This document shows, piece after piece, positions 17,214 through 25,096 of a DNA stretch of 64,000 nucleotides. The translations under genes and the position numbers were made by a program. Under the pieces are notes generated by a model. The model ran no database searches. It was not told the origin of the DNA and was given only the letters and a program-made list of their open reading frames with translations. The stretch comes from Paenibacillus sp. MAHUQ-63 (GTDB lineage: Bacteria > Bacillota > Bacilli > Paenibacillales > NBRC-103111), in contig NZ_JARADB010000011.1 of NCBI RefSeq assembly GCF_028765165.1, positions 1 to 64,000 on the forward strand, read 5' to 3'. Within the stretch, counting starts at the first letter, position 1. Each line of letters begins with the position of its first letter.

Positions 17214-18659
17214 ATGAGATCGACTTTTGGCGGAATTGAAATATCCAAGCGGGGAATTCTTACGCAGCAAGCCGCACTAACAACAGCGGGACATAATGTG
17301 GCTAATGCCAACACGCCTGGCTTTTCACGTCAGGTAGTTAAAATGGTTGCCGCTGAGCCTATAGAAGCATTAAGCCTGCAGCGCTCGACGATCCCTGGCC
17401 AAATGGGGCAAGGTGTTATGTTTACTGAAGTTGAACGGATTCGTGAAACCTTTCTGGATAAACAGTATGCGAATGAGAACAAAAGTTTGGGTGAATGGAC
17501 TATTCGTCAAGATACGTTAGAGAAGCTGGAGGCTATTATTAACGAGCCTTCCGATACGGGGCTTCGTCAGGTGCTTGATAACTTCTGGAATGCATGGCAG
17601 GAGCTAAGCAAGCAACCGGACAATCTTGAGACAAGAGCAGTCGTCAAAGAAAGTGCATTGGCTGTTACGGATGCCTTCAATCACGCAGCCAAGCAGCTGA
17701 AGGATTTAGGTTCAGATTTGAAAGACAATATGACGGTCAAGGTCACACAAGTCAATACGACATTGAAACAGATTTCCGAGCTAAACACGGAGATTTTTCG
17801 AATAGAAGGTTTGGGCAACAATGCTAACGATCTTCGGGACCAAAGGGATCTGCTGGTCGATCAACTTTCCAAAGTCATTAATGTTTCTGTACAAGAGGAA
17901 TCGGGCGGCTATCATGTGAAAATGGGCAATCAGGATCTGGTTGTAGCCGGCACAGCAACGACTTTTGACGAAACGCTGGCTAGTTCAGCATATCCTGCCG
18001 ATTTGAATAGCGGGGAGCTCTATGGCTTGATGCTTTCCGACCAACGTTATGTAACGGAGTATAAAAACCAGCTGAACTCCATGGTTACAACCATTGTTAC
18101 AGCTGTTAATGACATGCATAAACAAGGTTATACATTGCAAGATCCTCCGACCAAAGGCGGCGACTTCTTCGTACCCGTTGCGGATTTTAATACAGCTGCA
18201 GAAGCATTTACTGTTAGCGCGAATATTACAGATAACGTGGAGCGGATTGCGGCCTCCGGCAAGACATATATAGATGCTAACGGTGTAGAGCGAGTTGTCA
18301 AAGGTAACAATGAACTTGCGCTGAAGCTGGCAGGTATCAAAAACACAAAATACAATTTCGATGGATCAGGCGTGACTAAAATTATCTTAAATGGTGGCAC
18401 CTTCGACGAATTTCTTCGTGCAGTAGTATCGGAAATAGGGGTACAGACACAAGAAGCACAGCGTCAGGTCTCCAACCAAAAGATTTTGGTTGATCAAGTG
18501 GAGGCTAGACGACAATCCGTTAGCGGCGTTTCACTGGATGAAGAGATGGCGGACATGATTAAATATCAGCACGCTTATAATGCAGCGGCACGGTCATTGA
18601 CTACTTTTGACGAGATGCTGGATAAAGTCATTAATTCAATGGGAACAGTAGGCAGATAA
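17214..18659 (+). CDS. flgK: Flagellar hook-associated protein 1 FlgK
   Basis: A 481-residue axial protein forming the first hook-filament junction ring. The conserved rod/hook N-terminal motif HNVANANTPGFSRQ (about residues 27-40) and the C-terminal segment SLDEEMADMIKYQHAYNAAARSLTTFDEMLDKVI form the D0/D1 coiled coil. The middle is the exposed variable domain. It is exported by the flagellar type III system with FlgN as chaperone. A GGAGAGGG-type SD precedes it. Confidence 0.94.
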   Translation: MRSTFGGIEISKRGILTQQAALTTAGHNVANANTPGFSRQVVKMVAAEPIEALSLQRSTIPGQMGQGVMFTEVERIRETFLDKQYANENKSLGEWTIRQDTLEKLEAIINEPSDTGLRQVLDNFWNAWQELSKQPDNLETRAVVKESALAVTDAFNHAAKQLKDLGSDLKDNMTVKVTQVNTTLKQISELNTEIFRIEGLGNNANDLRDQRDLLVDQLSKVINVSVQEESGGYHVKMGNQDLVVAGTATTFDETLASSAYPADLNSGELYGLMLSDQRYVTEYKNQLNSMVTTIVTAVNDMHKQGYTLQDPPTKGGDFFVPVADFNTAAEAFTVSANITDNVERIAASGKTYIDANGVERVVKGNNELALKLAGIKNTKYNFDGSGVTKIILNGGTFDEFLRAVVSEIGVQTQEAQRQVSNQKILVDQVEARRQSVSGVSLDEEMADMIKYQHAYNAAARSLTTFDEMLDKVINSMGTVGR

Positions 18660-18693
18660 ATTGCTGGACATATTTGATACGGGGTGAAATAAA

Positions 18694-19593
18694 ATGGCAT
18701 TACGTGTTACGCAAGGCATGTTGAATACTCAATTGCTTCGCAATTTGAATTCGAATCTTACACGCATGGAGACGCTCCAGGACCAGCTTTCAACAGGTCG
18801 CAAAATTAATAAACCATCTGATGATCCGGTCGGTATCAGCTTTTCTATGCGATATCGCAGTGAGCTTGAGACGAACGATCAGTATCAAAGAAACGTAGAT
18901 GCCACAGTCTCCTTCCTAGACTACACAGACACGATGCTTGATCAGACAGGTAGTGTTCTACAAAGAGCACGCGAACTGGCTGTTACGGCTTCCAACGGTA
19001 CTAATTCGGAAGATTCACTGAATGCGATGAAAATTGAGATTGATCAGTTATATAGTCAATTGACGAATATCGGCAACAGTCAATTTAATGGCAAGTATGT
19101 GTTCAATGGTCAAATTACAGATAAGGCGCCTTTTCCTGATCCGGATAACGCAGCTAACGCAGTTACGGACAATGGAGAAATCAAGTTTGAGATCGGTGCT
19201 GGCGTTCAAATTGCCATGAACAAGACAGCTGAGCAAATTTTTGGTGCATCCGGTATGCAAAATAATGCTTTTCAGATCTTGAAAGATCTGTCAGCTTCTC
19301 TTGCCGCGGGTAATACGTCAGGAATTCAGAAGTCTATCGAGCTTATGGATCAGCGGATGAGCGGAGTGCTTGGGGCTCGAGCGGATATTGGAGCTAAGAC
19401 GAACCGTGTGCAGCTTGCAGAGGATCGTTTGGATGACATCGGTATTAACCTACAAAGTCTGCAATCCAAAACGGAAGATGCGGACATGTCGCTAGTTATC
19501 ACGAATTTGAAAATGGAAGAGAACGTATACCAGGCTTCGTTGTCTGCAGGTTCTAAGGTTATTGTTCCCACACTCGTTGATTTCTTGCGTTAA
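18694..19593 (+). CDS. flgL: Flagellar hook-associated protein 3 FlgL
   Basis: A 299-residue flagellin-like junction protein that joins FlgK to the filament. The N-terminus (MALRVTQGMLNTQLLRNLN, then QDQLSTGRKINKPSDDP) is the conserved flagellin D0/D1 region. The C-terminus (LQSLQSKTEDADMSLVITNLKMEENVYQASLSAG, split here by context) completes it. The length is normal for the family. GGGGTGA is the SD. Confidence 0.94.
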   Translation: MALRVTQGMLNTQLLRNLNSNLTRMETLQDQLSTGRKINKPSDDPVGISFSMRYRSELETNDQYQRNVDATVSFLDYTDTMLDQTGSVLQRARELAVTASNGTNSEDSLNAMKIEIDQLYSQLTNIGNSQFNGKYVFNGQITDKAPFPDPDNAANAVTDNGEIKFEIGAGVQIAMNKTAEQIFGASGMQNNAFQILKDLSASLAAGNTSGIQKSIELMDQRMSGVLGARADIGAKTNRVQLAEDRLDDIGINLQSLQSKTEDADMSLVITNLKMEENVYQASLSAGSKVIVPTLVDFLR

Positions 19594-19617
19594 AATTTCG
19601 GTTAGGAGGCGGTTGTG

Positions 19618-20187
19618 ATGCCTAGTATTCCACAAATACAAATAAGCCAGCAACCGGCTCTTATTGGGATTGACGCAGATCTAGGCAAACAGGATATTCG
19701 GCAGCCGCGGGCAACGTATGAGATGCAGGTAGACCGCCCTAAACAAGATATCCGGCAACCGCGAGGGGAGCTTGAGATTGATCAAAGCCGGGCATGGGAT
19801 GCGCTAGGCCAAGGCCCAATTCTTCAGGCGCTGAGCCGGATCTATTCTCAATCCCGTGAAATCGCTATGCAAGGCATTGCGCGGCGGGTTGAGGATGGGA
19901 ATCGCATGGCTGCCATTCATCTAGGCGGCAATGCGATCGCCGAGATTGCAAAAGATCTCAGTATTAGTCGTTCTCAGTTTGATTATTACGGTGAGGCAAG
20001 CTACGATAATGTAGACATTACTTACACCGCCCATAAAGCAGAGATTAGCGTCATAGACGGGAAAGTCAACGTCAATGCGCAGGTGAACAAGCCTGAGGTT
20101 GATTATACGCGCGGGAAGCTGGACATTTATATGCGGCAGTATCCGAAGGTAGAAATAACTCCCCCCCAAATTGATTTCAAAACCTAA
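19618..20187 (+). CDS. yviE: YviE-like DUF6470 flagellar-operon protein
   Basis: A 189-residue protein of unknown biochemical role, found in the same position (flgL-yviE-fliW) in B. subtilis. Residues 1-60 carry repeated segments of the type PKQDIRQPRGELEIDQ, predicted to be beta-rich. A helical middle (RIYSQSREIAMQGIARRVEDGNRM) is followed by a beta-rich end (KVEITPPQIDFKT). AGGAGG (19604-19609) serves the ATG at 19618; a GTG one codon earlier (19615) is possible. A terminator follows. Confidence 0.8.
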   Translation: MPSIPQIQISQQPALIGIDADLGKQDIRQPRATYEMQVDRPKQDIRQPRGELEIDQSRAWDALGQGPILQALSRIYSQSREIAMQGIARRVEDGNRMAAIHLGGNAIAEIAKDLSISRSQFDYYGEASYDNVDITYTAHKAEISVIDGKVNVNAQVNKPEVDYTRGKLDIYMRQYPKVEITPPQIDFKT

Positions 20188-20198
20188 AGAGGTATAAT
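20171..20198 (+). promoter_or_regulatory. Possible promoter for fliW-csrA
   Basis: TTGATT (20171-20176) and TATAAT (20193-20198) are 16 bp apart. Initiation near 20205 would fall inside the yviE terminator stem and so escape it. The -35 lies in the last codons of yviE. Confidence 0.4.
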
Positions 20199-20200
20199 CA

Positions 20201-20229
20201 AGCTATAGATGATTTCTATGGCTTTTTTT
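20201..20229 (+). terminator. Terminator between yviE and fliW
   Basis: AGCTATAGA (20201-20209) pairs with TCTATGGCT (20215-20223, one G-T pair), followed by six T residues. Confidence 0.8.
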
Positions 20230-20264
20230 AATTTCGTATGTTCAATTGAAAAGGAGCTTAGAAT

Positions 20265-20711
20265 ATGCAGATTTCGACTTTGTTTTTTGGTGAATTAGAG
20301 GTACATGAATCAGAAATCTTCACCTTTCCGCAGGGAGTGCCAGGTTTTGAAGGGTTAACGAAGTTTACTTTGGTGCAGCCTGAAGACAGTGCGCCATTCT
20401 CCTATATTCAATCCATTGAGGAAAGTGGGCTTTCTTTTCTTGTCACGGATCCTTTTCTCTTCTTCAAGGAATATGATATTCATCTGCCGGAGAGCTTGCA
20501 GGAGGAGCTAAAAATTGAGAATCCCGGAGATGTCCTGGTGTGGTCTGTCGTTACGGTGAACAAGGATTTTACGAAGATTACCTTGAATCTTTTGGCGCCA
20601 ATCATTTGGAATGTAAAAGAGAAGCTGGCCAAACAAATAATCCTGCATGACTCTGAATATGGCATTAAACATGAAATCGTTTTGCATGAAGTAACACAAG
20701 TGGAGGGGTGA
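20265..20711 (+). CDS. fliW: Flagellar assembly factor FliW
   Basis: A 148-residue beta-barrel protein that binds either flagellin or CsrA. When flagellin is scarce in the cytoplasm, FliW is free to bind CsrA and relieve repression of hag. Family motifs are FPQGVPGFEGLTKFTLV near the N-terminus and the later NPGDVLVWSVVTVN. AAAGGAGCTTAG is the SD. csrA starts five bases after the fliW stop, which fits the partner-switch function. Confidence 0.94.
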   Translation: MQISTLFFGELEVHESEIFTFPQGVPGFEGLTKFTLVQPEDSAPFSYIQSIEESGLSFLVTDPFLFFKEYDIHLPESLQEELKIENPGDVLVWSVVTVNKDFTKITLNLLAPIIWNVKEKLAKQIILHDSEYGIKHEIVLHEVTQVEG

Positions 20712-20716
20712 GGAGC

Positions 20717-20947
20717 ATGCTAGTTCTGGCAAGGAAAAAAGGCGAGTCCATTATGATTGGCGATAATATCGAAATCGTAATTCTTGGCAGCGAGGGTGAC
20801 ACGATTCGTGTCGGCATTCAAGCCCCAAAACATGTCGAAGTTTTTCGCAAAGAAATCTACCAGCACATCCAGGAGTCCAATAAAGAAGCTACTGCAAGCT
20901 CAATTAGTCCTATGAACCTAAGTAAACTTATTCATAAATCTAAATAA
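20717..20947 (+). CDS. csrA: Carbon storage/translation regulator CsrA
   Basis: A 76-residue RNA-binding dimer that represses hag translation by covering its SD. The conserved N-terminus MLVLARKKGESIMIGD and the core IRVGIQAPKHVEVFRKEIY (with the family's RNA-contacting Arg/Lys) are intact. The ATG at 20717 is chosen since MLVL is the invariant start of the family; the SD GTGAGGAG overlaps the fliW stop. The C-terminal tail is slightly extended, as is common in Firmicutes, where FliW contacts it. Confidence 0.95.
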   Translation: MLVLARKKGESIMIGDNIEIVILGSEGDTIRVGIQAPKHVEVFRKEIYQHIQESNKEATASSISPMNLSKLIHKSK

Positions 20948-20953
20948 CTAAAG

Positions 20954-20980
20954 TGTCGGCCAAAGGTCGACATTTTTTTT
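20954..20980 (+). terminator. fliW-csrA terminator
   Basis: TGTCGGCC (20954-20961) pairs with GGTCGACA (20965-20972, one G-T pair) around an AAA loop, followed by eight T residues. Confidence 0.9.
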
Positions 20981-20990
20981 GTTTTCGCTA

Positions 20991-21018
20991 TAAACTTTTG
21001 GAGCAGCTCCGACGATAT
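20991..21018 (+). promoter_or_regulatory. SigD promoter of hag
   Basis: TAAA (20991-20994) is 16 bp from GACGATAT (21011-21018), which matches the SigD -10 GCCGATAT at seven of eight positions. Initiation near 21025 yields a leader of about 92 nt. Confidence 0.75.
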
Positions 21019-21072
21019 ATATATCAACGGGCCACAAGCAGGGCGGCCGACCCGCTTGCCAGCCTACAATAA

Positions 21073-21112
21073 ATCCACATGGACGTGGATCAAACGAACC
21101 TTCAGGAGGAAG
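21073..21112 (+). promoter_or_regulatory. Two CsrA binding sites in the hag leader
   Basis: Site 1 is a hairpin, ATCCAC (21073-21078) with GTGGAT (21085-21090), presenting ATGGAC in a hexaloop; the GGA in a loop within ACATGGACGT is the classical CsrA element. Site 2 is CTTC-AGGAG-GAAG (21100-21112), where the SD itself provides the GGA. The paired arrangement matches the hag leader of B. subtilis, where one CsrA dimer bridges both sites and blocks the ribosome. Confidence 0.82.
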
Positions 21113-21116
21113 AAAA

Positions 21117-22739
21117 ATGAGAATTAATCACAACATCGCAGCAGCGAACACTCACCGTCAATTGACTGGTAACACTGCAGCAGCAAGCAAATCCCTTGAG
21201 AAATTGTCTTCCGGTCTTCGTATTAACCGTGCTGGCGACGATGCAGCAGGTCTTGCTATCTCCGAGAAAATGAGAGCGCAAATCCGCGGTTTGGATATGG
21301 CTGCTAAGAATGCTCAAGACGGTATCTCCTTGATCCAAACAGCTGAGGGTGCGTTGAACGAAACTCACTCCATTCTTCAACGTATGCGTGAATTGGCTGA
21401 CCAATCCGCTAACGGAACGAACACAGCTGACGACCGTGCAGCTCTTCAAGAAGAGGTTAAACAGCTGAAAGACGAAATCGACCGTATCGGTAACACAACT
21501 GAGTTCAATACTCAGAAATTGCTGAATGGCGCTTTGAAAGGTGCTGCTGGTGCTAACGTAGCTCAGGATACAACTACGAGTGCGATTACTGCAAAGTTAA
21601 CTGAAGGTAAACTTCAAGCGACTGGTGCTATGGGGTCCACGGGAACGCTCGTTACAAACGCTCATTTTGTTAAAGAAACTCTTAAAATCGATGGTAATGA
21701 AATCGAAGTTAACTGGCAGAACCTCACAACAGACGAGAAGGCCATTCTCACTGGTGTGAATAAGGCAGACTCTGTTTCGCAAACGAAAGCAAAAGATCTT
21801 ATCATTAATAAAATTAATGAAGCAATTGATGCAAGTGGTAAAAACACTGCACATATTACGGGTTATGTAGATAGTGCTGGTAAGTTAGTTCTTCAAAGTG
21901 GAACAAAAGGTGTTGATTCAAATATCAGTGTTTCCAGTGGTACTGGTGTAGTTAAAGGATTTACTAGTGCAACTGCGACCTCAACTGCTGGTACAAGTAA
22001 ATACAATGGTCAAAACATCGCAGCTGGTTCCAAATTCACTGTGAATGTTGGAGATGTAACACTGCAAGTTTCTATTGCAGCAATCACTGGTGGAACAACA
22101 ACCGAAGCAAACCTTGCAACTCAACTTCAAAATGCATTAAAAGTTGCTACAAGTGCTTATAATAAATTGCAAGGTAAGACTAAAGGCCAAGAAGGTTACA
22201 TTGAAGATATTAAGGTCAATGAAACTAAAGATGGTCGCATTTCTGTAGTAGGACAAAATGGCCCAGTTACGTTCAAAGACCTTGAAGGAAAAACTACCGT
22301 TAGTGATCTTGGTTTGAATCAAGCCCAAACAGAGGCTACTGGTAATGGCGGAGTATCATTCCAAATTGGTGCGAATCGTGGCCAGACCATTAGCTTTGGT
22401 ATCAGCGATATGCGTACTGCTGCTTTAGGACTATCAAGTGTTGATATTTCTACTGCAACCAGTGCATCTCAAGCACTTACTTCTTTGGATAGTGCAATCA
22501 AAAACGTATCTTCCCAACGTTCCAAAATGGGTGCTGTACAGAACCGTCTCGAACACACAATTAACAATTTGCAAACAGCTTCTGAGAACTTAACAGCTGC
22601 TGAGTCTCGTATCCGCGATGTGGATATGGCTAAAGAAATGATGGATTTCACTAAGAACAACATCCTTTCACAAGCTGCTCAAGCAATGTTGGCTCAAGCA
22701 AATCAGCAACCACAAGGTGTTCTTCAATTGCTGAGATAA
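21117..22739 (+). CDS. hag: Flagellin
   Basis: A 540-residue major filament protein. The conserved N-terminal D0/D1 part (residues 1 to about 143, MRINHNIAAANTHRQL to FNTQKLLNG) and C-terminal part (about 415-540, ending QQPQGVLQLLR) frame a variable central domain of about 265 residues, rich in Thr, Ser, Ala and Lys. B. subtilis Hag (304 residues) lacks such a domain. The central domain is the expected surface for glycosylation by enzymes of the island downstream. The SD (AGGAGG) is also CsrA site 2. It is expected to be controlled by SigD and CsrA/FliW. Confidence 0.97.
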   Translation: MRINHNIAAANTHRQLTGNTAAASKSLEKLSSGLRINRAGDDAAGLAISEKMRAQIRGLDMAAKNAQDGISLIQTAEGALNETHSILQRMRELADQSANGTNTADDRAALQEEVKQLKDEIDRIGNTTEFNTQKLLNGALKGAAGANVAQDTTTSAITAKLTEGKLQATGAMGSTGTLVTNAHFVKETLKIDGNEIEVNWQNLTTDEKAILTGVNKADSVSQTKAKDLIINKINEAIDASGKNTAHITGYVDSAGKLVLQSGTKGVDSNISVSSGTGVVKGFTSATATSTAGTSKYNGQNIAAGSKFTVNVGDVTLQVSIAAITGGTTTEANLATQLQNALKVATSAYNKLQGKTKGQEGYIEDIKVNETKDGRISVVGQNGPVTFKDLEGKTTVSDLGLNQAQTEATGNGGVSFQIGANRGQTISFGISDMRTAALGLSSVDISTATSASQALTSLDSAIKNVSSQRSKMGAVQNRLEHTINNLQTASENLTAAESRIRDVDMAKEMMDFTKNNILSQAAQAMLAQANQQPQGVLQLLR

Positions 22740-22757
22740 TTTTCTTTTTTATATCAA

Positions 22758-22785
22758 AAAAGGCTCTGGGGTACCAGAGCCTTTT
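22758..22785 (+). terminator. hag terminator
   Basis: AAAAGGCTCTGG (22758-22769) pairs perfectly with CCAGAGCCTTTT (22774-22785) around GGTA. Some read-through into the glycosylation island is possible because no long T tail follows. Confidence 0.85.
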
Positions 22786-22821
22786 ATATTATACAAAATT
22801 TCTGTGAAGGGGTAACCATAT

Positions 22822-23112
22822 ATGGAATTGAAAGAACTACTTATTGCAACAATACAATATATAAGAGTACTTAGAAATGAATTAACTAGTCCTAAAAGTA
22901 AGCAAGAGGTTATAATCTCAACTATAGATCAATTTACTTTATTAGCTAATGCCCTTAACGAAACATTAAACGAAATCATAAAAGTTGAGGAATTAAATGA
23001 ATACTTAGAAAAACTGTTAGTTGCTATTGAAAATAATGATTTTGAATTATTTGTTGATATCGCAGAGTTTGAAATTAAGCCGCTTCTTGAGTATTGGAGC
23101 TTAAATATATAA
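22822..23112 (+). CDS. Small all-helical protein heading the glycosylation island
   Basis: A 96-residue acidic protein with no recognised domain. Nearly the whole length is predicted helical, with Leu/Ile heptads in residues 1-30 and 35-75 (LNETLNEIIKVEELNEYLEK). It has no signal or membrane segment. GAAGGGG (22804-22810) is the SD. The next gene starts 22 bp after it, so it probably belongs to the glycosylation operon. Its size and helical content recall flagellar chaperones, but this is only a resemblance. The base composition is low in GC, like the rest of the island. Confidence 0.65.
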   Translation: MELKELLIATIQYIRVLRNELTSPKSKQEVIISTIDQFTLLANALNETLNEIIKVEELNEYLEKLLVAIENNDFELFVDIAEFEIKPLLEYWSLNI

Positions 23113-23134
23113 TTTGGATAATGTAGGTGATGAA

Positions 23135-25096
23135 ATGAAAAGGAATACTTATAAATTGAGTATCTGTATGATGGTAAAAAATGAAGAAAAAAACTTGGTA
23201 CGATGTTTAGATAGTCTAGCAGTGTTATTGGGAAATGATTCCATAGAGTTAATAATTGTTGATACTGGATCAACTGATGCCACCATACAAATAGCGCAAA
23301 AATATACAGAAAAAGTATATCATCACCCATGGAATAATCACTTTTCAGAAATGAGAAATATAACCATTTCTTATGCAAAAGGTGAATGGATTTTTATCTT
23401 AGATGCAGATGAAGAATTAGTTGAGGGTGAAAAATTACTTGCTTTATTGCGGCTCAGAGAATTAGATAAATATAATACAGTCCAATTTAAGATGCATGAC
23501 TATGTTAAGTCAACGGATGACAAAAATTATTTAACCTATATTTCTTATCGTTTGTTCCGAAATGAGTCTACCTTTAAATACGAAGGTGCTGTTCATAACC
23601 AGCCTAATTTAAAGCCTCCAGTGATGCTGGCCCCGATAGTCCTTAATCATTATGGGTACCAATTTGACAACAAAGAGCTATTAGAGCGCAAGTTTCAAAG
23701 GACAGCAACAATTTTAAAGCAAGAGTTATTAAGGGATCCAAAAAATCTATATTATCGCTATCAATTAGCTAATAGCTATTATATACATGGAGATCTGAAA
23801 GAAGCATTGGAAGAAATCAGAAAATCGTATGGGATATTGTGTGAACTCCCACTTAATGCAAGGGGGAAATATGCTTATATTTACGCGGAGTATGGAAGAG
23901 AAAGCTATGCAAACAAAAAATTTAAAGAATGTATTAAAATATGTTCAGAAGGGTTAAGTCTAAAAGAGGATTATATAGATTTACACTATTACATTAGTTT
24001 GGCATATCAGGCAGAAGAAGATGCGAGTAAGGCAATTGAGCATGCAAATGCGCACCTTACTCTAATGGACAAATATGATCAACTTGATATTACAAAAGAT
24101 CCTGCAATTATTATGATGTGCGCAGATCTCTTTTCTAGAAATATGATGCAGTCTGTTCTTGCAAACCAATATTATGTAATTGAAATGTTTGATGAAGCCC
24201 TTGTGCATGCATTGAAAATGGTGGACTCTAAAGAAAGAACTCATTTTTTAATAAATATATATTTTAAACTGGATTGTTATAAAGATTTAAGAATGATTTA
24301 TGAAACATTGGATGATACTCTTAAAAAAGCAATGATTGATCAGATCGAATATCTAAGAGAATCCATGACACATAATCAGAAGAAGTCAGTTACTCAGGAA
24401 TTTGCTTCGGGTAGTGATGATTATGCCGTACTTAATAAAATTCGGAACGCTAATGGAGAAATGAGCGAGTTCTTAACTAAAGAATTCATACGTACAACAG
24501 ACTTTAGTGATAAGGATATATTTTATGCAGAAGTATTTAGAAATTTCGACAGAGACCAGAAGGAAGTTTTAGCAGCTTTTAAGAAAATTAAAAGTAAGAA
24601 GCTAAAAATATTTATTAAGTATTTATTAGATCATTATACGGTTCTAGAAGGATCGTTTCTGACTTATTTAAAATATGGGGTAATAAGGGACTCAGATTAC
24701 GAAGGGAATCGGGTTTACACATGTATAGCTAATGTGTTATTGCTAAACACTATTGAGTATGTCAAAGAAGCAAATAGTGAAATCGAAAAAATTCATTTTG
24801 AAATTTTCATGAAATATTTTGAGCATAGTATTAATCGTGTTAACCAGATTTATCGAATGGATCGTATGAAGTTAAATTATTCAACTTTGGACCAAGAGGA
24901 AGACAAATTTATAATTCTATTGTACTTAGCAAAAGAAGCTGTTGAGAAAGGGAATTATAAATCTGGAATTAAATACTTTAAAGAGGCTGTTGAAGAATAT
25001 CCTTATCTCACCTTGGTTCTTAACACTTTTAGGGATCAATTTTTATCTTCAATTGAAGTTGAGGTGAACAAAACCAATGGATTCGAATTCATATAG
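23135..25096 (+). CDS. Family 2 glycosyltransferase with C-terminal TPR region
   Basis: A 653-residue cytoplasmic enzyme. The GT-A domain (about residues 8-240) has LSICMMVKNEEKNL, the nucleotide-binding VDTGSTDAT (42-50) and the metal-binding DADEE (90-94), with FKYEGAVHNQP further on. The remaining 400 residues are helical, TPR-like repeats (for example LADSYYIHGDLKEALEEI-type units). This layout is typical of transferases that glycosylate a protein acceptor or extend its glycan. The ATG at 23135 with AGGTGAT upstream is preferred to the TTG at 23114. Its position right after hag suggests flagellin glycosylation; substrate and linkage are unknown. Confidence 0.85.
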   Translation: MKRNTYKLSICMMVKNEEKNLVRCLDSLAVLLGNDSIELIIVDTGSTDATIQIAQKYTEKVYHHPWNNHFSEMRNITISYAKGEWIFILDADEELVEGEKLLALLRLRELDKYNTVQFKMHDYVKSTDDKNYLTYISYRLFRNESTFKYEGAVHNQPNLKPPVMLAPIVLNHYGYQFDNKELLERKFQRTATILKQELLRDPKNLYYRYQLANSYYIHGDLKEALEEIRKSYGILCELPLNARGKYAYIYAEYGRESYANKKFKECIKICSEGLSLKEDYIDLHYYISLAYQAEEDASKAIEHANAHLTLMDKYDQLDITKDPAIIMMCADLFSRNMMQSVLANQYYVIEMFDEALVHALKMVDSKERTHFLINIYFKLDCYKDLRMIYETLDDTLKKAMIDQIEYLRESMTHNQKKSVTQEFASGSDDYAVLNKIRNANGEMSEFLTKEFIRTTDFSDKDIFYAEVFRNFDRDQKEVLAAFKKIKSKKLKIFIKYLLDHYTVLEGSFLTYLKYGVIRDSDYEGNRVYTCIANVLLLNTIEYVKEANSEIEKIHFEIFMKYFEHSINRVNQIYRMDRMKLNYSTLDQEEDKFIILLYLAKEAVEKGNYKSGIKYFKEAVEEYPYLTLVLNTFRDQFLSSIEVEVNKTNGFEFI

